From Mycobacterium sp. IS-1264 (GTDB taxonomy: Bacteria; Actinomycetota; Actinomycetes; Mycobacteriales; Mycobacteriaceae), in contig NZ_MBES01000054.1 in NCBI RefSeq assembly GCF_001954195.1, positions 16,853-80,852 of the forward strand: a DNA stretch of 64,000 nt. The letters run 5' to 3'. A program made the position numbers and the translations under genes. The notes below the pieces were generated by a model. It was not told where the DNA came from. It saw only the letters and a program-made list of their open reading frames with translations, and made no database searches. Below, one piece after another: positions 55,200 through 64,000 of the stretch (position 1 is the first letter of the stretch; the number at the start of each line of letters is the position of its first letter).

Positions 55200-56033
55200 T
55201 CACACGTGCTGGCCGCGATGCTTGCCCAGTTCGTTTTCGGCGTTACCCCAGCGCAGGCTGACGTCGGTCGGCTCGTCGAGCTGCCGCGTGCGCCACCGGT
55301 CCTGGGTTTCCTGCACCGCGCCGTTGATTCGTTCGATCTCGCTGCGGAACACGTCGGGACGCGTTTCCTTGCTCGCGTAGTGGAAGTAGGTGAGCAGCCC
55401 GCGCAGCAGTTCCAGCTTCTGCTTTTCCCGCTTCGCCAGGTCGTGCGTCGTCATCAACTCGATGCGCTGAACGGGTGGCAGGGCATCCCAGTCCAGCACC
55501 ACGTTGGTTTCCAGCGGGCGGCGCTCGCGCCGCCAGAACCGCCATCCGCGCGGCGCATCGGGGCGGTCGTAGTAGATCACCTTGCCGGTAAAGCGCGACT
55601 CGATACCACTCCCGATTTCGCCGCGGTCGAGCGCAGAATCCCACACCATCCGCCATTCCTGGCCGGGCGCCAGTACCGGCAGTTCGCGGGGAAGCTGCAG
55701 TGGGACGACATCGGCGTAGCCGTCCGAGGCATTTTCGTATTCGGCCACCGTCGGGGGATTTGGAAATGAAAAGCGGATGTCATACGCCGCGGTCTGACCG
55801 AAATTCCGGACCACGAGCTCGATCACGTGCCAGTCGGCGGCGTGGGGCTCCATCAGCATGGCGACGTGGGGGCGGGTCTGCTCCGACGCCAACCGGCGAC
55901 TGCGGTTGATCTGCCGGTTTGCGAATATCAGCGCGACGACACCGAGCGCGATGGCCGCCCAGGCCGCCCACGCCAGCCAGGTGCTGGACCCGACATCGGT
56001 GACCCCGTGCCAGCTGTCCTGGATCCACCCCAT
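55200..56033 (-). CDS. Membrane-anchored protein, Rv0633c-like
   Basis: A 277-residue protein with one N-terminal membrane segment (about 18-42, STWLAWAAWAAIALGVVALIFANRQI) and a large soluble part with beta-strand segments (WHVIELVVRNFGQTAAYDIRFSFPNPP, GKVIYYDRPDAPRGWRFWRRE) and a charged helical C-terminus. ATG 56033 follows GGAGGG at 7 bases. The longer in-frame start at 56114 lacks a signal. No domain is recognised. Function unknown. Confidence 0.78.
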   Translation of the reverse strand: MGWIQDSWHGVTDVGSSTWLAWAAWAAIALGVVALIFANRQINRSRRLASEQTRPHVAMLMEPHAADWHVIELVVRNFGQTAAYDIRFSFPNPPTVAEYENASDGYADVVPLQLPRELPVLAPGQEWRMVWDSALDRGEIGSGIESRFTGKVIYYDRPDAPRGWRFWRRERRPLETNVVLDWDALPPVQRIELMTTHDLAKREKQKLELLRGLLTYFHYASKETRPDVFRSEIERINGAVQETQDRWRTRQLDEPTDVSLRWGNAENELGKHRGQHV

Positions 56034-56138
56034 TGAAACGACCCTCCGCTTATCTGTCATCGCACGAAATTTCGCTGGACTGATAGTAGAGGTGCCAGGC
56101 GAATATCGCCGCATTCAGGAGAAAGGCCGCTGAGTCTT

Positions 56139-56861
56139 TCAGCCGCCCATCAACATTCGCCACTGATCGAGGTTGGCGGGCCGGTACACGTAGTTGGACC
56201 GCTTGACCTCCGACAACGAGGCACTGGGATCGGCGGAATACCAGTGCCCCGGAAACACGGTCGGATCGCCGGGAAGCGCCGCGAGCTGCTGCAGGCTGCG
56301 ATACATCTCGTCGGAGTCGCCGCCGGGAAAGTCGGTGCGCCCGCAGCCGTCCAGGAACAACGTGTCACCCGCGACCAGCCGGCCGTCCAACAGGAAGCAC
56401 TGGCTGCCGGGCGTGTGACCCGGCGTGTGCAGCAGCTCGATTTCGATGTCGCCGATGCTGATCTTGTCGCGGTGCTCGTGGGTGGTGAGGTCGCCCAGCC
56501 CGATCCCGGTAACCCGCGAAACCCAGAGTGCCTCATGGGTATTCACGTGAACCGGCGCACTGGCTCGCTCCAGCAGTTCGGCGAGTCCCTTGAGCTCGAA
56601 GCCCATCATGTTCCCGCCCACGTGGTCGGGGTGATGGTGGGTCACCAGCACCCCGGACAAGTGCATGCCGTCGGCCTCCAGCGCGTCGAGAAGGTCGCCC
56701 GCGGCATACGCCGGGTCGACCACCACGCAGTCTCCGGTCCGCCGGTCGCCGATCAGATAGGCGAAATTGCGCATTTGTGTCGCAAACATGTCGCCGGCGG
56801 CGAAATCGCGACCGGAAAGCAGTTGACGGAAGTACAGCCGGTCTTCGGACGAATCTGACAC
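56139..56861 (-). CDS. Metallo-beta-lactamase-fold hydrolase (glyoxalase II-like)
   Basis: A 240-residue binuclear metal hydrolase: VTHHHPDHVGGN gives the HxHxDH motif, HTPGHTPGSQCFLLDG the next His, GDTLFLDGCGRTDFPGGD the bridging Asp and FPGHWYS the last His. The Rv0634c homologue is annotated as glyoxalase II. The sulfur dioxygenase/GloB split cannot be made by eye. ATG 56861. Confidence 0.9.
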   Translation of the reverse strand: MSDSSEDRLYFRQLLSGRDFAAGDMFATQMRNFAYLIGDRRTGDCVVVDPAYAAGDLLDALEADGMHLSGVLVTHHHPDHVGGNMMGFELKGLAELLERASAPVHVNTHEALWVSRVTGIGLGDLTTHEHRDKISIGDIEIELLHTPGHTPGSQCFLLDGRLVAGDTLFLDGCGRTDFPGGDSDEMYRSLQQLAALPGDPTVFPGHWYSADPSASLSEVKRSNYVYRPANLDQWRMLMGG

Positions 56862-56949
56862 GTCACCAGACTATGACCCGCCGCGGTGTGCTTCCGGCGC
56901 GCCTGGCAGCAAACCGCTTCAACCGGTCCGTACTGGGTATCGTTAGCCC

Positions 56950-57165
56950 ATGCTGAAGAAGTTCGAGATCGACGTGGACTTCGAGCTTGTCCAGGAAGCC
57001 ATACGCCGATACCACCTGGCGGACGCGCGCGAGGCCATCCACCTCGCGCTGCGGACCTTGCTCGGCGAGACCGATGCCGCAGACAAAGATCAGCGCGACG
57101 GCGACTACGACGAGTTCAGCGACCTCAGCGCCTGGGAACCGCACCGCAGGAGCGACACCGGCTAG
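56950..57165 (+). CDS. Orphan VapB-like antitoxin, Rv0634A-like
   Basis: A 71-residue protein. MLKKFEIDVDFELVQEAIRRYHLADAREAIHLALRTLLGE fits the short ribbon-helix-helix VapB (DUF2191) pattern, followed by an acidic tail (ADKDQRDGDYDEFSDLSAWEP). No VapC-type PIN gene follows; the next features are tRNA genes. It may be an orphan antitoxin or act on a toxin elsewhere. Confidence 0.8.
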   Translation: MLKKFEIDVDFELVQEAIRRYHLADAREAIHLALRTLLGETDAADKDQRDGDYDEFSDLSAWEPHRRSDTG

Positions 57166-57272
57166 ACCTTCCCCCCGGCAACTCCGGTCCCGCGCCTGTG
57201 GTTTGGTGCCGTTGCGGGCCAGGCTGTACCCTCTTTTAGGCCCGCGGGACGACTGGTCGCTTCGGGCGAACG

Positions 57273-57345
57273 GCCCCCTTAGCTCAGTCGGTAGAGCGTT
57301 TCCATGGTAAGGAAAAGGTCAACGGTTCGATTCCGTTAGGGGGCT
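57273..57345 (+). tRNA. tRNA-Thr (GGT)
   Basis: A 73-base tRNA with acceptor GCCCCCT pairing with AGGGGGC, anticodon loop ATGGTAA (anticodon GGT) closed by TTTCC/GGAAA, and T-loop GGTTCGATTCC. CCA is not encoded. Confidence 0.96.
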
Positions 57346-57391
57346 CGGCGGATGCCGAGCAGGCGTGGCGGCCCCGACCCAGGGTGGACAA

Positions 57392-57465
<74 letters not shown>

Positions 57466-57507
57466 CAACACAACAACGCACTTTGAGAGATTTGAGAGAG
57501 AACCGTC

Positions 57508-57675
57508 ATGGCTTCCAGTACCGACGTCCGGCCGAAGATCACCCTGGCGTGCGAGGTGTGCAAGCACCGTAACTACATCACCAAGAAGAATCGCCGCAAC
57601 GACCCCGACCGGATGGAGCTGAAGAAGTTCTGCCCGAACTGTGGCAAGCATCAGGCGCACCGCGAGACCCGCTAG
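57508..57675 (+). CDS. rpmG: 50S ribosomal protein L33
   Basis: A 55-residue L33: [38 protein letters not shown], then [17 protein letters not shown]. The four Cys (CEVC and CPNC) mark the zinc-binding C+ form. It starts 42 bases after tRNA-Met with GAGAGAG upstream. The tRNA-Thr, tRNA-Met, rpmG, hadABC order matches M. tuberculosis (rpmG2). Confidence 0.95.
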   Translation: MASSTDVRPKITLACEVCKHRNYITKKNRRNDPDRMELKKFCPNCGKHQAHRETR

Positions 57676-57724
57676 CGCGAACCGGCGACCGTTTATTGAG
57701 ACTGACTAGGTAGATTCGAGAGCC

Positions 57725-58204
57725 GTGCCGTTAAAGACCAACATTGTCGGGATGCATTACCGCTATCCCGACCATTACGAGGTGGAGCGGGAGAAGATCC
57801 GCGAGTACGCGGTCGCCGTCCAGAATGACGACGCGCCCTTCTTCGAGGAGAAAGCGGCCGCCGAGCTCGGTTACCACGGTTTGCTGGCCCCGCTGACCTT
57901 CATCTCTGTGTTCGGCTACAAGGCCCAAAACGCGTTCTTCAACTACGCGAACATCGCGGTCGAGGACGCGCAGATCGTCCAGGTCGACCAGGTGCTGAAA
58001 TACAAGAAGCCGATCGTGGCCGGCGACAAGCTGTACTGCGACGTCTATGTGGACTCGGTCCGCCAGTCGCACGGCACCCAGATCATCGTGACCAAGAACA
58101 TCGTCACCGACGACGCCGGTGACATCGTGCAGGAGACCTACACGACCCTCGCGGGCCGTGCCGGTGAGGATGGAGAAGAGGGATTTTCTGATGCCACTGC
58201 GTGA
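57725..58204 (+). CDS. hadA: (3R)-hydroxyacyl-ACP dehydratase subunit HadA
   Basis: A 159-residue hotdog-fold subunit, starting at GTG 57725: MPLKTNIVGMHYRYPDHYEVEREKIREYAVAVQNDDAPFFEE, then AAELGYHGLLAPLTF. HadA pairs with HadB to dehydrate early beta-hydroxyacyl-ACP in FAS-II mycolic acid synthesis. HadA supplies the substrate-binding side and has no catalytic dyad. In M. tuberculosis, HadA is hit by thiacetazone-class drugs. It overlaps hadB by 14 bases. Confidence 0.95.
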   Translation: MPLKTNIVGMHYRYPDHYEVEREKIREYAVAVQNDDAPFFEEKAAAELGYHGLLAPLTFISVFGYKAQNAFFNYANIAVEDAQIVQVDQVLKYKKPIVAGDKLYCDVYVDSVRQSHGTQIIVTKNIVTDDAGDIVQETYTTLAGRAGEDGEEGFSDATA

Positions 58205-58619
58205 GTTCAGCTCGGTGAAGGTGGGTGATCGCCTCCCGGAGAAGACTTACCCGCTGACGCGCCAGGATCTGGTCAACTACGCGGGCGTCTCCGGGGACTT
58301 GAACCCGATTCACTGGGACGACGAGATCGCCAAGGTCGTCGGGCTGGACACCGCGATCGCGCACGGGATGTTGACCATGGGATTAGGCGGCGGCTACGTC
58401 ACGTCGTGGGTCGGCGACCCGGGCGCGGTCACCGAGTACAACGTGCGGTTCACCGCCGTGGTCCCGGTGCCCAACGACGGCAAGGGCGCCGAGCTCGTGT
58501 TCAGCGGCAGGGTGAAATCGGTCGATCCGGAAAGCAAGTCCGTGACCATCGCACTCACGGCCACGGCCGGCGGCAAGAAGATCTTCGGCAGGGCCATCGC
58601 GTCCGCGACTCTGGCGTAG
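58191..58619 (+). CDS. hadB: (3R)-hydroxyacyl-ACP dehydratase catalytic subunit HadB
   Basis: A 142-residue MaoC-type hotdog protein. The catalytic dyad Asp36-His41 is in GVSGDLNPIHWDDE, followed by the hotdog helix IAHGMLTMGLGGGYVTSW. It forms HadAB (medium chains) and HadBC (long meromycolate chains). ATG 58191 lies inside the hadA 3' end, so the two are coupled. Confidence 0.96.
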   Translation: MPLREFSSVKVGDRLPEKTYPLTRQDLVNYAGVSGDLNPIHWDDEIAKVVGLDTAIAHGMLTMGLGGGYVTSWVGDPGAVTEYNVRFTAVVPVPNDGKGAELVFSGRVKSVDPESKSVTIALTATAGGKKIFGRAIASATLA

Positions 58620-58622
58620 CCC

Positions 58623-59123
58623 ATGGCGCTCAAGACCGATATCCGCGGGATGATCTGGCGGTATCCGGATTATTTCGTCGTGGGTCGCGAACAACTGCGT
58701 CAGTTTGCGCTAGCCATCAAGAACAACCACCCGGCCCATCTCTACGAGGAGGCCGCCGCCGAACTCGGCCACGACGCGATCGTCGCACCGCTGACCTTCG
58801 CGACCATCTTCGCCAAGCTGGTCCAGCTGGATTTCTTCCGGAACGTCGACATCGGCATGGAGACCCTGGTGATCGTCCAGGTCGACCAGCGGTTCGTGTT
58901 CTCCAAGCCGATCAAGGCCGGCGACAAGCTGTGGGCCCGCATGGAAGTCCAATCGGTGCAGGAGCGCTTCGGCGCCGACATCGTTGTCACCAAGAACATC
59001 TGCACCACCGACGACGGTGAGGTGGTCTTGGAGGCCTACACCACATTGATGAGCCAGTACAGCGACGGTTCTGCGAACCTGCGCTGGGACGCGGAGTCCG
59101 GCCAGGTCGTCCGAAGCGCGTAA
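58623..59123 (+). CDS. hadC: (3R)-hydroxyacyl-ACP dehydratase subunit HadC
   Basis: A 166-residue paralogue of HadA: MALKTDIRGMIWRYPDYFVVGREQLRQFALAIKNNHPAHLYEEAAAELGHDAIVAPLTFATIFA. It pairs with HadB for late meromycolate elongation. ATG 58623 follows the hadB stop by 3 bases. The 150-base gap to tRNA-Trp holds a possible hairpin (CAGCGCGCTG at 59178-59187) but no other feature I can support. Confidence 0.95.
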   Translation: MALKTDIRGMIWRYPDYFVVGREQLRQFALAIKNNHPAHLYEEAAAELGHDAIVAPLTFATIFAKLVQLDFFRNVDIGMETLVIVQVDQRFVFSKPIKAGDKLWARMEVQSVQERFGADIVVTKNICTTDDGEVVLEAYTTLMSQYSDGSANLRWDAESGQVVRSA

Positions 59124-59273
59124 TTAGTATCTGACTCCTGCGTCGATGTACACTCGGACCTCGGGGTTTTCCCATAACAGCGCGCTGTCCGTCGGTTCGG
59201 CGATCACCGAACGGAGAGCGCGCGTGTCGTGTAGGCCCCGGTAGGTAAGCGCAGGTTGGCCTGCCAACCGCGA

Positions 59274-59346
<73 letters not shown>

Positions 59347-59404
59347 CTGATGGCCGAGACGTGCCATGCTGGACACTGAAAGCCAACGAACAAAGGAGCA
59401 TGCG

Positions 59405-59866
59405 GTGAGCGACGAGGGCAACGCTGCCAACGACGCCGCAAGCGACGGCGGCGAGACCGACGACAGCCGCGCCGGCGGTGGTCGGACGGCCGTGGTGACC
59501 AAGCCAGCGCGGCCCACCGGCAAGCGGTCTCGGCAGCGGGTGGCCGACGTCGACGAAGACGTTGACGTCGAGTCGCCGGACGAGGCTGAGGCCGAGGGCA
59601 AGACCAAGAAGGCCCGGGCAGCCAAGAAGGACGGCAAGCAGCCCAAGAAACCGAAGAAACCCGCCGGCCGTTCGGCTAACCCGTTCGTGTTCGTCTACAA
59701 CTACCTCAAGCAGGTCGTTGCGGAGATGCGGAAGGTGATCTGGCCGAACCGCAAACAGATGCTCACCTACACCTCGGTGGTGCTGGCATTTCTCGCCTTC
59801 ATGGTGGCGCTGGTCGGTCTCGCGGACTTCGGGCTGACCAAGCTGGTCCTGTTGGTGTTCGGCTGA
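59405..59866 (+). CDS. secE: Preprotein translocase subunit SecE
   Basis: A 153-residue protein starting at GTG 59405 after AAAGGAG. The first 90 residues are a charged, disordered extension ([12 protein letters not shown] to KKPAGRS) typical of mycobacterial SecE. The conserved part is [54 protein letters not shown], with the amphipathic helix and one membrane segment that clamps SecY. It is followed by nusG. Confidence 0.95.
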   Translation: MSDEGNAANDAASDGGETDDSRAGGGRTAVVTKPARPTGKRSRQRVADVDEDVDVESPDEAEAEGKTKKARAAKKDGKQPKKPKKPAGRSANPFVFVYNYLKQVVAEMRKVIWPNRKQMLTYTSVVLAFLAFMVALVGLADFGLTKLVLLVFG

Positions 59867-59874
59867 GCGATTGA

Positions 59875-60618
<744 letters not shown>

Positions 60619-60644
60619 CTCCCAGGAAGGAACGTCAACAACTC

Positions 60645-61073
60645 ATGGCCCCGAAGAAGAAAGTCATCGGGCTGATCAAGCTGCAGATCCAGGCCGGGCA
60701 GGCCAACCCCGCTCCGCCGGTGGGACCCGCGCTCGGCCAGCACGGCGTCAACATCATGGAGTTCTGCAAGGCGTACAACGCCGCGACGGAGAACCAGCGC
60801 GGCAACGTCATCCCGGTGGAGATCACGGTCTACGAGGACCGCAGCTTCACCTTCGCGCTCAAGACGCCACCCGCCGCCAAGCTGCTGCTGAAAGCCGCGG
60901 GCGTAAGCAAGGGTTCGGCCGAGCCGCACAAGGACAAGGTCGCCAAGGTGAGCTGGGACCAGTGTCGCGAGATCGCCGAGACCAAGAAGGCCGACCTCAA
61001 CGCCAACGACATCGAGGCAGGCGCCAAGATCATCGCCGGGACCGCCCGGTCGATGGGGATCACGGTCGAGTAG
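60645..61073 (+). CDS. rplK: 50S ribosomal protein L11
   Basis: A 142-residue L11, [45 protein letters not shown], with the N-terminal Pro-rich thiostrepton-site region and the rRNA-binding C-domain ending [30 protein letters not shown] precedes the ATG. It is first of the rplK-rplA pair. Confidence 0.98.
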   Translation: MAPKKKVIGLIKLQIQAGQANPAPPVGPALGQHGVNIMEFCKAYNAATENQRGNVIPVEITVYEDRSFTFALKTPPAAKLLLKAAGVSKGSAEPHKDKVAKVSWDQCREIAETKKADLNANDIEAGAKIIAGTARSMGITVE

Positions 61074-61149
61074 CTCTCAGCCGTACCCCGTGGGAGGGCC
61101 AGCTTCGGCCCGCTTCGTAACCACAACCCAACACCGGATTGGATATTCA

Positions 61150-61857
61150 ATGAGCAAGAACAGCAAGGCATTCCGCGCCGCCGCCGAGAAGGTGGACCGC
61201 AACAACCTCTACACCCCGCTGGAGGCGGCGAAGCTCGCCAAGGAGACGTCCTCGACCAAGCAGGACGCCACCGTCGAGGTGGCGATCCGGCTCGGCGTCG
61301 ACCCGCGCAAGGCGGACCAAATGGTGCGCGGCACAGTCAATCTGCCGCACGGCACCGGTAAGACCGCCCGCGTCGCGGTGTTCGCGGTCGGCGAAAAGGC
61401 CGAGCAGGCGCAGGCCGCCGGCGCCGACATCGTGGGCAGTGACGACCTGATCGAGAAGATTCAGGGCGGGTTCTTGGACTTCGACGCCGCGATCGCCACC
61501 CCCGACCAGATGGCCAAGGTCGGACGCATTGCGCGAGTGCTGGGTCCGCGCGGCCTGATGCCCAACCCCAAGACCGGCACGGTGACCCCCGACGTCGCCA
61601 AGGCGGTGGCCGACATCAAGGGCGGCAAGATCAATTTCCGCATCGACAAGCAGGCCAACCTGCACTTCGTCATCGGCAAGGCGTCGTTCGACGAGAAGAA
61701 CCTCGCGGAGAACTACGGCGCCGCGATCGACGAGGTGCTGCGGCTCAAGCCGTCCTCGTCGAAGGGCCGCTACCTGAAGAAGATCACCGTGTCGACGACC
61801 ACCGGCCCGGGCATTCCGGTCGACCCGTCGATCACCCGCAACTTCGCCGACGGGTGA
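61150..61857 (+). CDS. rplA: 50S ribosomal protein L1
   Basis: A 235-residue L1: [32 protein letters not shown], the conserved [23 protein letters not shown], and [21 protein letters not shown] 61150 is preferred over the in-frame ATG 61090. The 76-base rplK-rplA gap may carry the usual L1 operator-like structure, but I cannot define it. Confidence 0.98.
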   Translation: MSKNSKAFRAAAEKVDRNNLYTPLEAAKLAKETSSTKQDATVEVAIRLGVDPRKADQMVRGTVNLPHGTGKTARVAVFAVGEKAEQAQAAGADIVGSDDLIEKIQGGFLDFDAAIATPDQMAKVGRIARVLGPRGLMPNPKTGTVTPDVAKAVADIKGGKINFRIDKQANLHFVIGKASFDEKNLAENYGAAIDEVLRLKPSSSKGRYLKKITVSTTTGPGIPVDPSITRNFADG

Positions 61858-61860
61858 GCA

Positions 61861-61908
61861 AGACGGCGTTTCACTGTTGGTCGCTACCGTGAAACCCAAT
61901 GCCCGTCT
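61861..61908 (+). terminator. Nested hairpin after rplA
   Basis: GTTTCAC (61868-61874) pairs with GTGAAAC (61889-61895), and an outer AGACGG (61861-61866) pairs with CCGTCT (61903-61908), followed by CTTAG. It lies in the 65-base gap between rplA and the next gene on the same strand, consistent with termination of the ribosomal unit. Confidence 0.55.
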
Positions 61909-61922
61909 CTTAGACTCCGCTC

Positions 61923-63776
61923 ATGTCAGGTGCCATGGGAAGCAATGACGGCGGTGGTGTAGACCGGCCGAAGTTGACCGACTACCTCGACGCGGATGGC
62001 GGCATCCTCCTGCCCCACGGCGTCAACCTGGTGACATTCCTGGATCGCCACATCGCCGACATCGGCGATGCCGTGGCGTACCGCTATATCGACTACGCCC
62101 ACCATGCCGAGGGGACGTTGATCGAGTTGACCTGGGCCGAGCTGGGCACCAGGCTGCGGGCCATCGGCGCCCGGCTGCAGCAAGTCACCGCCCAGGGCGA
62201 TCGGGTGGCGATACTGGCGCCGCAGGGCATCGACTACATCGTGGGCTTCTTCGCCGCGATCAAGGCCGGCGATATCGCCGTTCCGCTGTTCGCGCCCGAG
62301 TTGCCGGGCCACGCCGAGCGCCTCGATGCGGTGCTGCGCGACGCCCAGCCCTCGGTGGTACTGACGACCGCGGGTGCGGCCGCGGCGGTGGGGGACTTCG
62401 TCCGCTCGCTGCCGCGCAACAGTAGACCGCGGGTCATCGCGATCGATGAAATCCCCGACTCGGTGGGTGCCACGTTCGCGCCGGTTCACCTCGACACCGA
62501 CGACATTGCCTACCTGCAATACACCTCGGGGTCGACGCGTACCCCCGTCGGTGTTGAGATCACCCACCGCGCGATCGGCACCAACGTGCTGCAGATGGTG
62601 ATCTCCACCGGCATCGACTGGGACATCCGCAGCGTCAGCTGGTTGCCGCTCTATCACGACATGGGCCTGCTGATGATCGTGTGCGTGGCGGTCTTCGGCA
62701 CCCAGCTCACACTCATGTCGCCGATGGCGTTCGTCCGGCGGCCGCAACGATGGATCCGGCGACTTGCGGCCGAGTCCAAACTCGGTCCCACCTACGCGGC
62801 GGCACCGAATTTCGCGTTCGAGCTGGCCGCTGAGCGCGGGCTTCCCGATGCCGGCGAGGCCCTCGATCTGAGCAACGTGGTGTCGCTGATCAACGGCTCC
62901 GAACCGGTGCGCATCGAGTCGATCGAGAAGTTCAACGCCGCGTTCGCCCCATATGGTCTGCCGAGCACGGCGGTCAAGCCGTCGTACGGCATGGCCGAGG
63001 CGACCCTGTTTGTCTCGACCATTGACCTCGCCGAGCGGGCAACCGTTGTCTACCTGGACCGGGAACAGTTGGGCGCGGGGCATGCGGTTGAGGTCCCTCG
63101 CGACGCGCCCAACGCCATCGCGCAGGTGTCCTGCGGTCGGATCGCGCGCAGCCAGTGGGGTGTCATCGTCGACCCCGAGACGGAGGCGGAGCTGGCCGAT
63201 GGCGAGGTCGGTGAGATCTGGTTGCACGGCGACAATATCGGCCGCGGGTACTGGGGACGCCGGGAGGAAACCGAGCGGACGTTCGGCAACAAGCTGCAGT
63301 CCCGGCTACCGGTAGGCAGCCACGCTGACGGGGCGCCGAGTGAGGCCGCCTGGCTGCGGACCGGTGATCTCGGCGTCTACCTCGGCGGTGAGCTCTACAT
63401 CACCGGGCGCATCAAGGATCTGATCATCGTGGATGGCCGCAACCACTATCCGCAGGACATCGAGGCCACCGCGGCCGCCGTGTCGCCCGCGGTGCGCTCA
63501 GGTTATGTCGCGGCATTCTCGGTGCCGGCGAACGATGGGTTCGGCGAGCGTGTGGTGATCGTCGCCGAGCGGGCACCGGGGACGGGGCGGGCCGATCTGC
63601 AACCCGTAATCGATGCCATCCGCGCGGCGGTATCGCGCCGGCATCGCCTGCCACTGGCCGACGTGCTGCTGGTGGCGGCCGGCGTGATCCCGCGAACCAC
63701 CAGCGGCAAGCTGGCGCGACGCGCCTGCCGCGCCCGATATCTCAACGGCGACTTGGGCGCACGGGACCCCTCCTGA
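61923..63776 (+). CDS. Fatty-acyl-AMP ligase (FadD32-like FAAL)
   Basis: A 617-residue adenylating enzyme. Motifs: YLQYTSGSTRTPVGVEITHRAI, SWLPLYHDMGLL, SYGMAEATLFVST, WLRTGDLGVYLGGELYITGRIKDLIIVDGRNHYPQDIE and IPRTTSGKLARRACR. The pattern around SWLPLYHDMG and the long C-domain resemble FAAL members such as FadD32, which load acyl-AMP onto polyketide synthases rather than making CoA esters. No pks or acyl carrier gene is in view. In M. tuberculosis I recall the mmaA methyltransferases here, so the gene marks a local synteny difference. Confidence 0.88.
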   Translation: MSGAMGSNDGGGVDRPKLTDYLDADGGILLPHGVNLVTFLDRHIADIGDAVAYRYIDYAHHAEGTLIELTWAELGTRLRAIGARLQQVTAQGDRVAILAPQGIDYIVGFFAAIKAGDIAVPLFAPELPGHAERLDAVLRDAQPSVVLTTAGAAAAVGDFVRSLPRNSRPRVIAIDEIPDSVGATFAPVHLDTDDIAYLQYTSGSTRTPVGVEITHRAIGTNVLQMVISTGIDWDIRSVSWLPLYHDMGLLMIVCVAVFGTQLTLMSPMAFVRRPQRWIRRLAAESKLGPTYAAAPNFAFELAAERGLPDAGEALDLSNVVSLINGSEPVRIESIEKFNAAFAPYGLPSTAVKPSYGMAEATLFVSTIDLAERATVVYLDREQLGAGHAVEVPRDAPNAIAQVSCGRIARSQWGVIVDPETEAELADGEVGEIWLHGDNIGRGYWGRREETERTFGNKLQSRLPVGSHADGAPSEAAWLRTGDLGVYLGGELYITGRIKDLIIVDGRNHYPQDIEATAAAVSPAVRSGYVAAFSVPANDGFGERVVIVAERAPGTGRADLQPVIDAIRAAVSRRHRLPLADVLLVAAGVIPRTTSGKLARRACRARYLNGDLGARDPS

Positions 63777-64000
63777 CTATCCGCCGCACTCGGCGATGCG
63801 TCGGCGCAAGAACTCGCGGCCCGGCTCGGAACCGTTGGACTCCAACGCGATTCGGTACCAGGCCACCGCGTCGGCCGGCCGCCCGCCCCGCCGCAGCAGA
63901 TCGGCGCGCACCGTCGCGACGAGATTGGAGCGGGCCAGCCGGGGATCATGCGCCACCTTGTCCAGCGCGGCCAGGCCCGCCCCCGGGCCGTCGCGAAAAC
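63777..64000 (-). CDS. C-terminal end of probable ECF sigma factor, 5' end outside window
   Basis: The minus strand is open from the window edge to TAG at 63777-63779, giving about 73 residues: GPGAGLAALDKVAHDPRLARSNLVATVRADLLRRGGRPADAVAWYRIALESNGSEPGREFLRRRIAECGG. This TPR-like segment is the C-terminal (DUF6596-type) extension of ECF sigma factors of the SigJ/ECF42 style. The sigma domains lie beyond the window. It is convergent with the FAAL gene, whose stop is adjacent. Confidence 0.65.
   Translation of the reverse strand, partial: FRDGPGAGLAALDKVAHDPRLARSNLVATVRADLLRRGGRPADAVAWYRIALESNGSEPGREFLRRRIAECGG

Overview
The window is high-GC actinobacterial DNA and reads as a mycobacterial chromosome, probably a slow grower related to the M. 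avium complex. The evidence is gene content and order: fadD8, menC-menD, mgtA, menG, menJ, grcC1, htpX, gpdA1, a complete mce2 operon, echA3, hadABC, secE-nusG-rplK-rplA. From memory these follow the M. tuberculosis order Rv0551c to Rv0641, with several breaks. Species assignment is inference. No gene-free stretch exceeds about 230 bases.

Layout. (1) 1-8500: the start of an aldo/keto reductase (cut by the window edge), a divergent TetR regulator with twin operators, fadD8, an amidohydrolase, and the coupled menaquinone genes menC, an alpha/beta hydrolase and menD, then a small membrane protein. (2) 8577-9731: mannosyltransferase mgtA. (3) 9779-13338: a compact class II lanthipeptide locus on the minus strand, lanA1-lanM-lanA2, with two Nif11-type precursor peptides flanking a ProcM-like synthetase. 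It sits between mgtA and menG, which are neighbours in M. tuberculosis as I recall it. This is the most notable item in the window. (4) 13519-18593: menG, a secreted DUF732 protein, an Rv0560c-like methyltransferase with a palindromic operator, menJ, grcC1 and htpX. (5) 18605-22085: an accessory patch with a frameshifted HicB-family gene beside two palindromes, a membrane protein divergent from a TetR gene over two operators, a small Xre regulator and a SulP transporter. (6) 22314-25618: gpdA1, a Baeyer-Villiger-type monooxygenase, a YajQ protein and tRNA-Tyr. (7) 25640-33926: a lipoprotein, an amidase, a cyclase, galT-galK, a Mut7-C protein, a Ddn-like protein and an LpqN-like lipoprotein. 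(8) 34006-48940: a large flippase-like membrane protein, two tandem SAM methyltransferases and the operon mce2R-yrbE2AB-mce2ABCDEF. (9) 48953-56861: a VTT protein, then a same-strand run of lipid-hydrolase-like genes (DUF2235, PLD, patatin) with a nitroreductase, a methyltransferase and cyanase, followed by echA3, an Rv0633c-like protein and a metallo-hydrolase. (10) 56950-63776: an orphan VapB-like gene, tRNA-Thr and tRNA-Met, rpmG, hadABC, tRNA-Trp, secE, nusG, rplK, rplA and a fatty-acyl-AMP ligase. The C-terminal end of a probable ECF sigma factor closes the window.

How the genes work together. Regions 1, 4 and 6 supply menaquinone synthesis (MenC, MenD, MenG, MenJ, the prenyl diphosphate synthase GrcC1 and possibly the hydrolase as MenH). 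Mce2/YrbE2 forms a lipid import system. HadABC is the FAS-II dehydratase for mycolic acids. The lanthipeptide locus has both substrates and the modifying enzyme, but no transporter or leader protease in this window.
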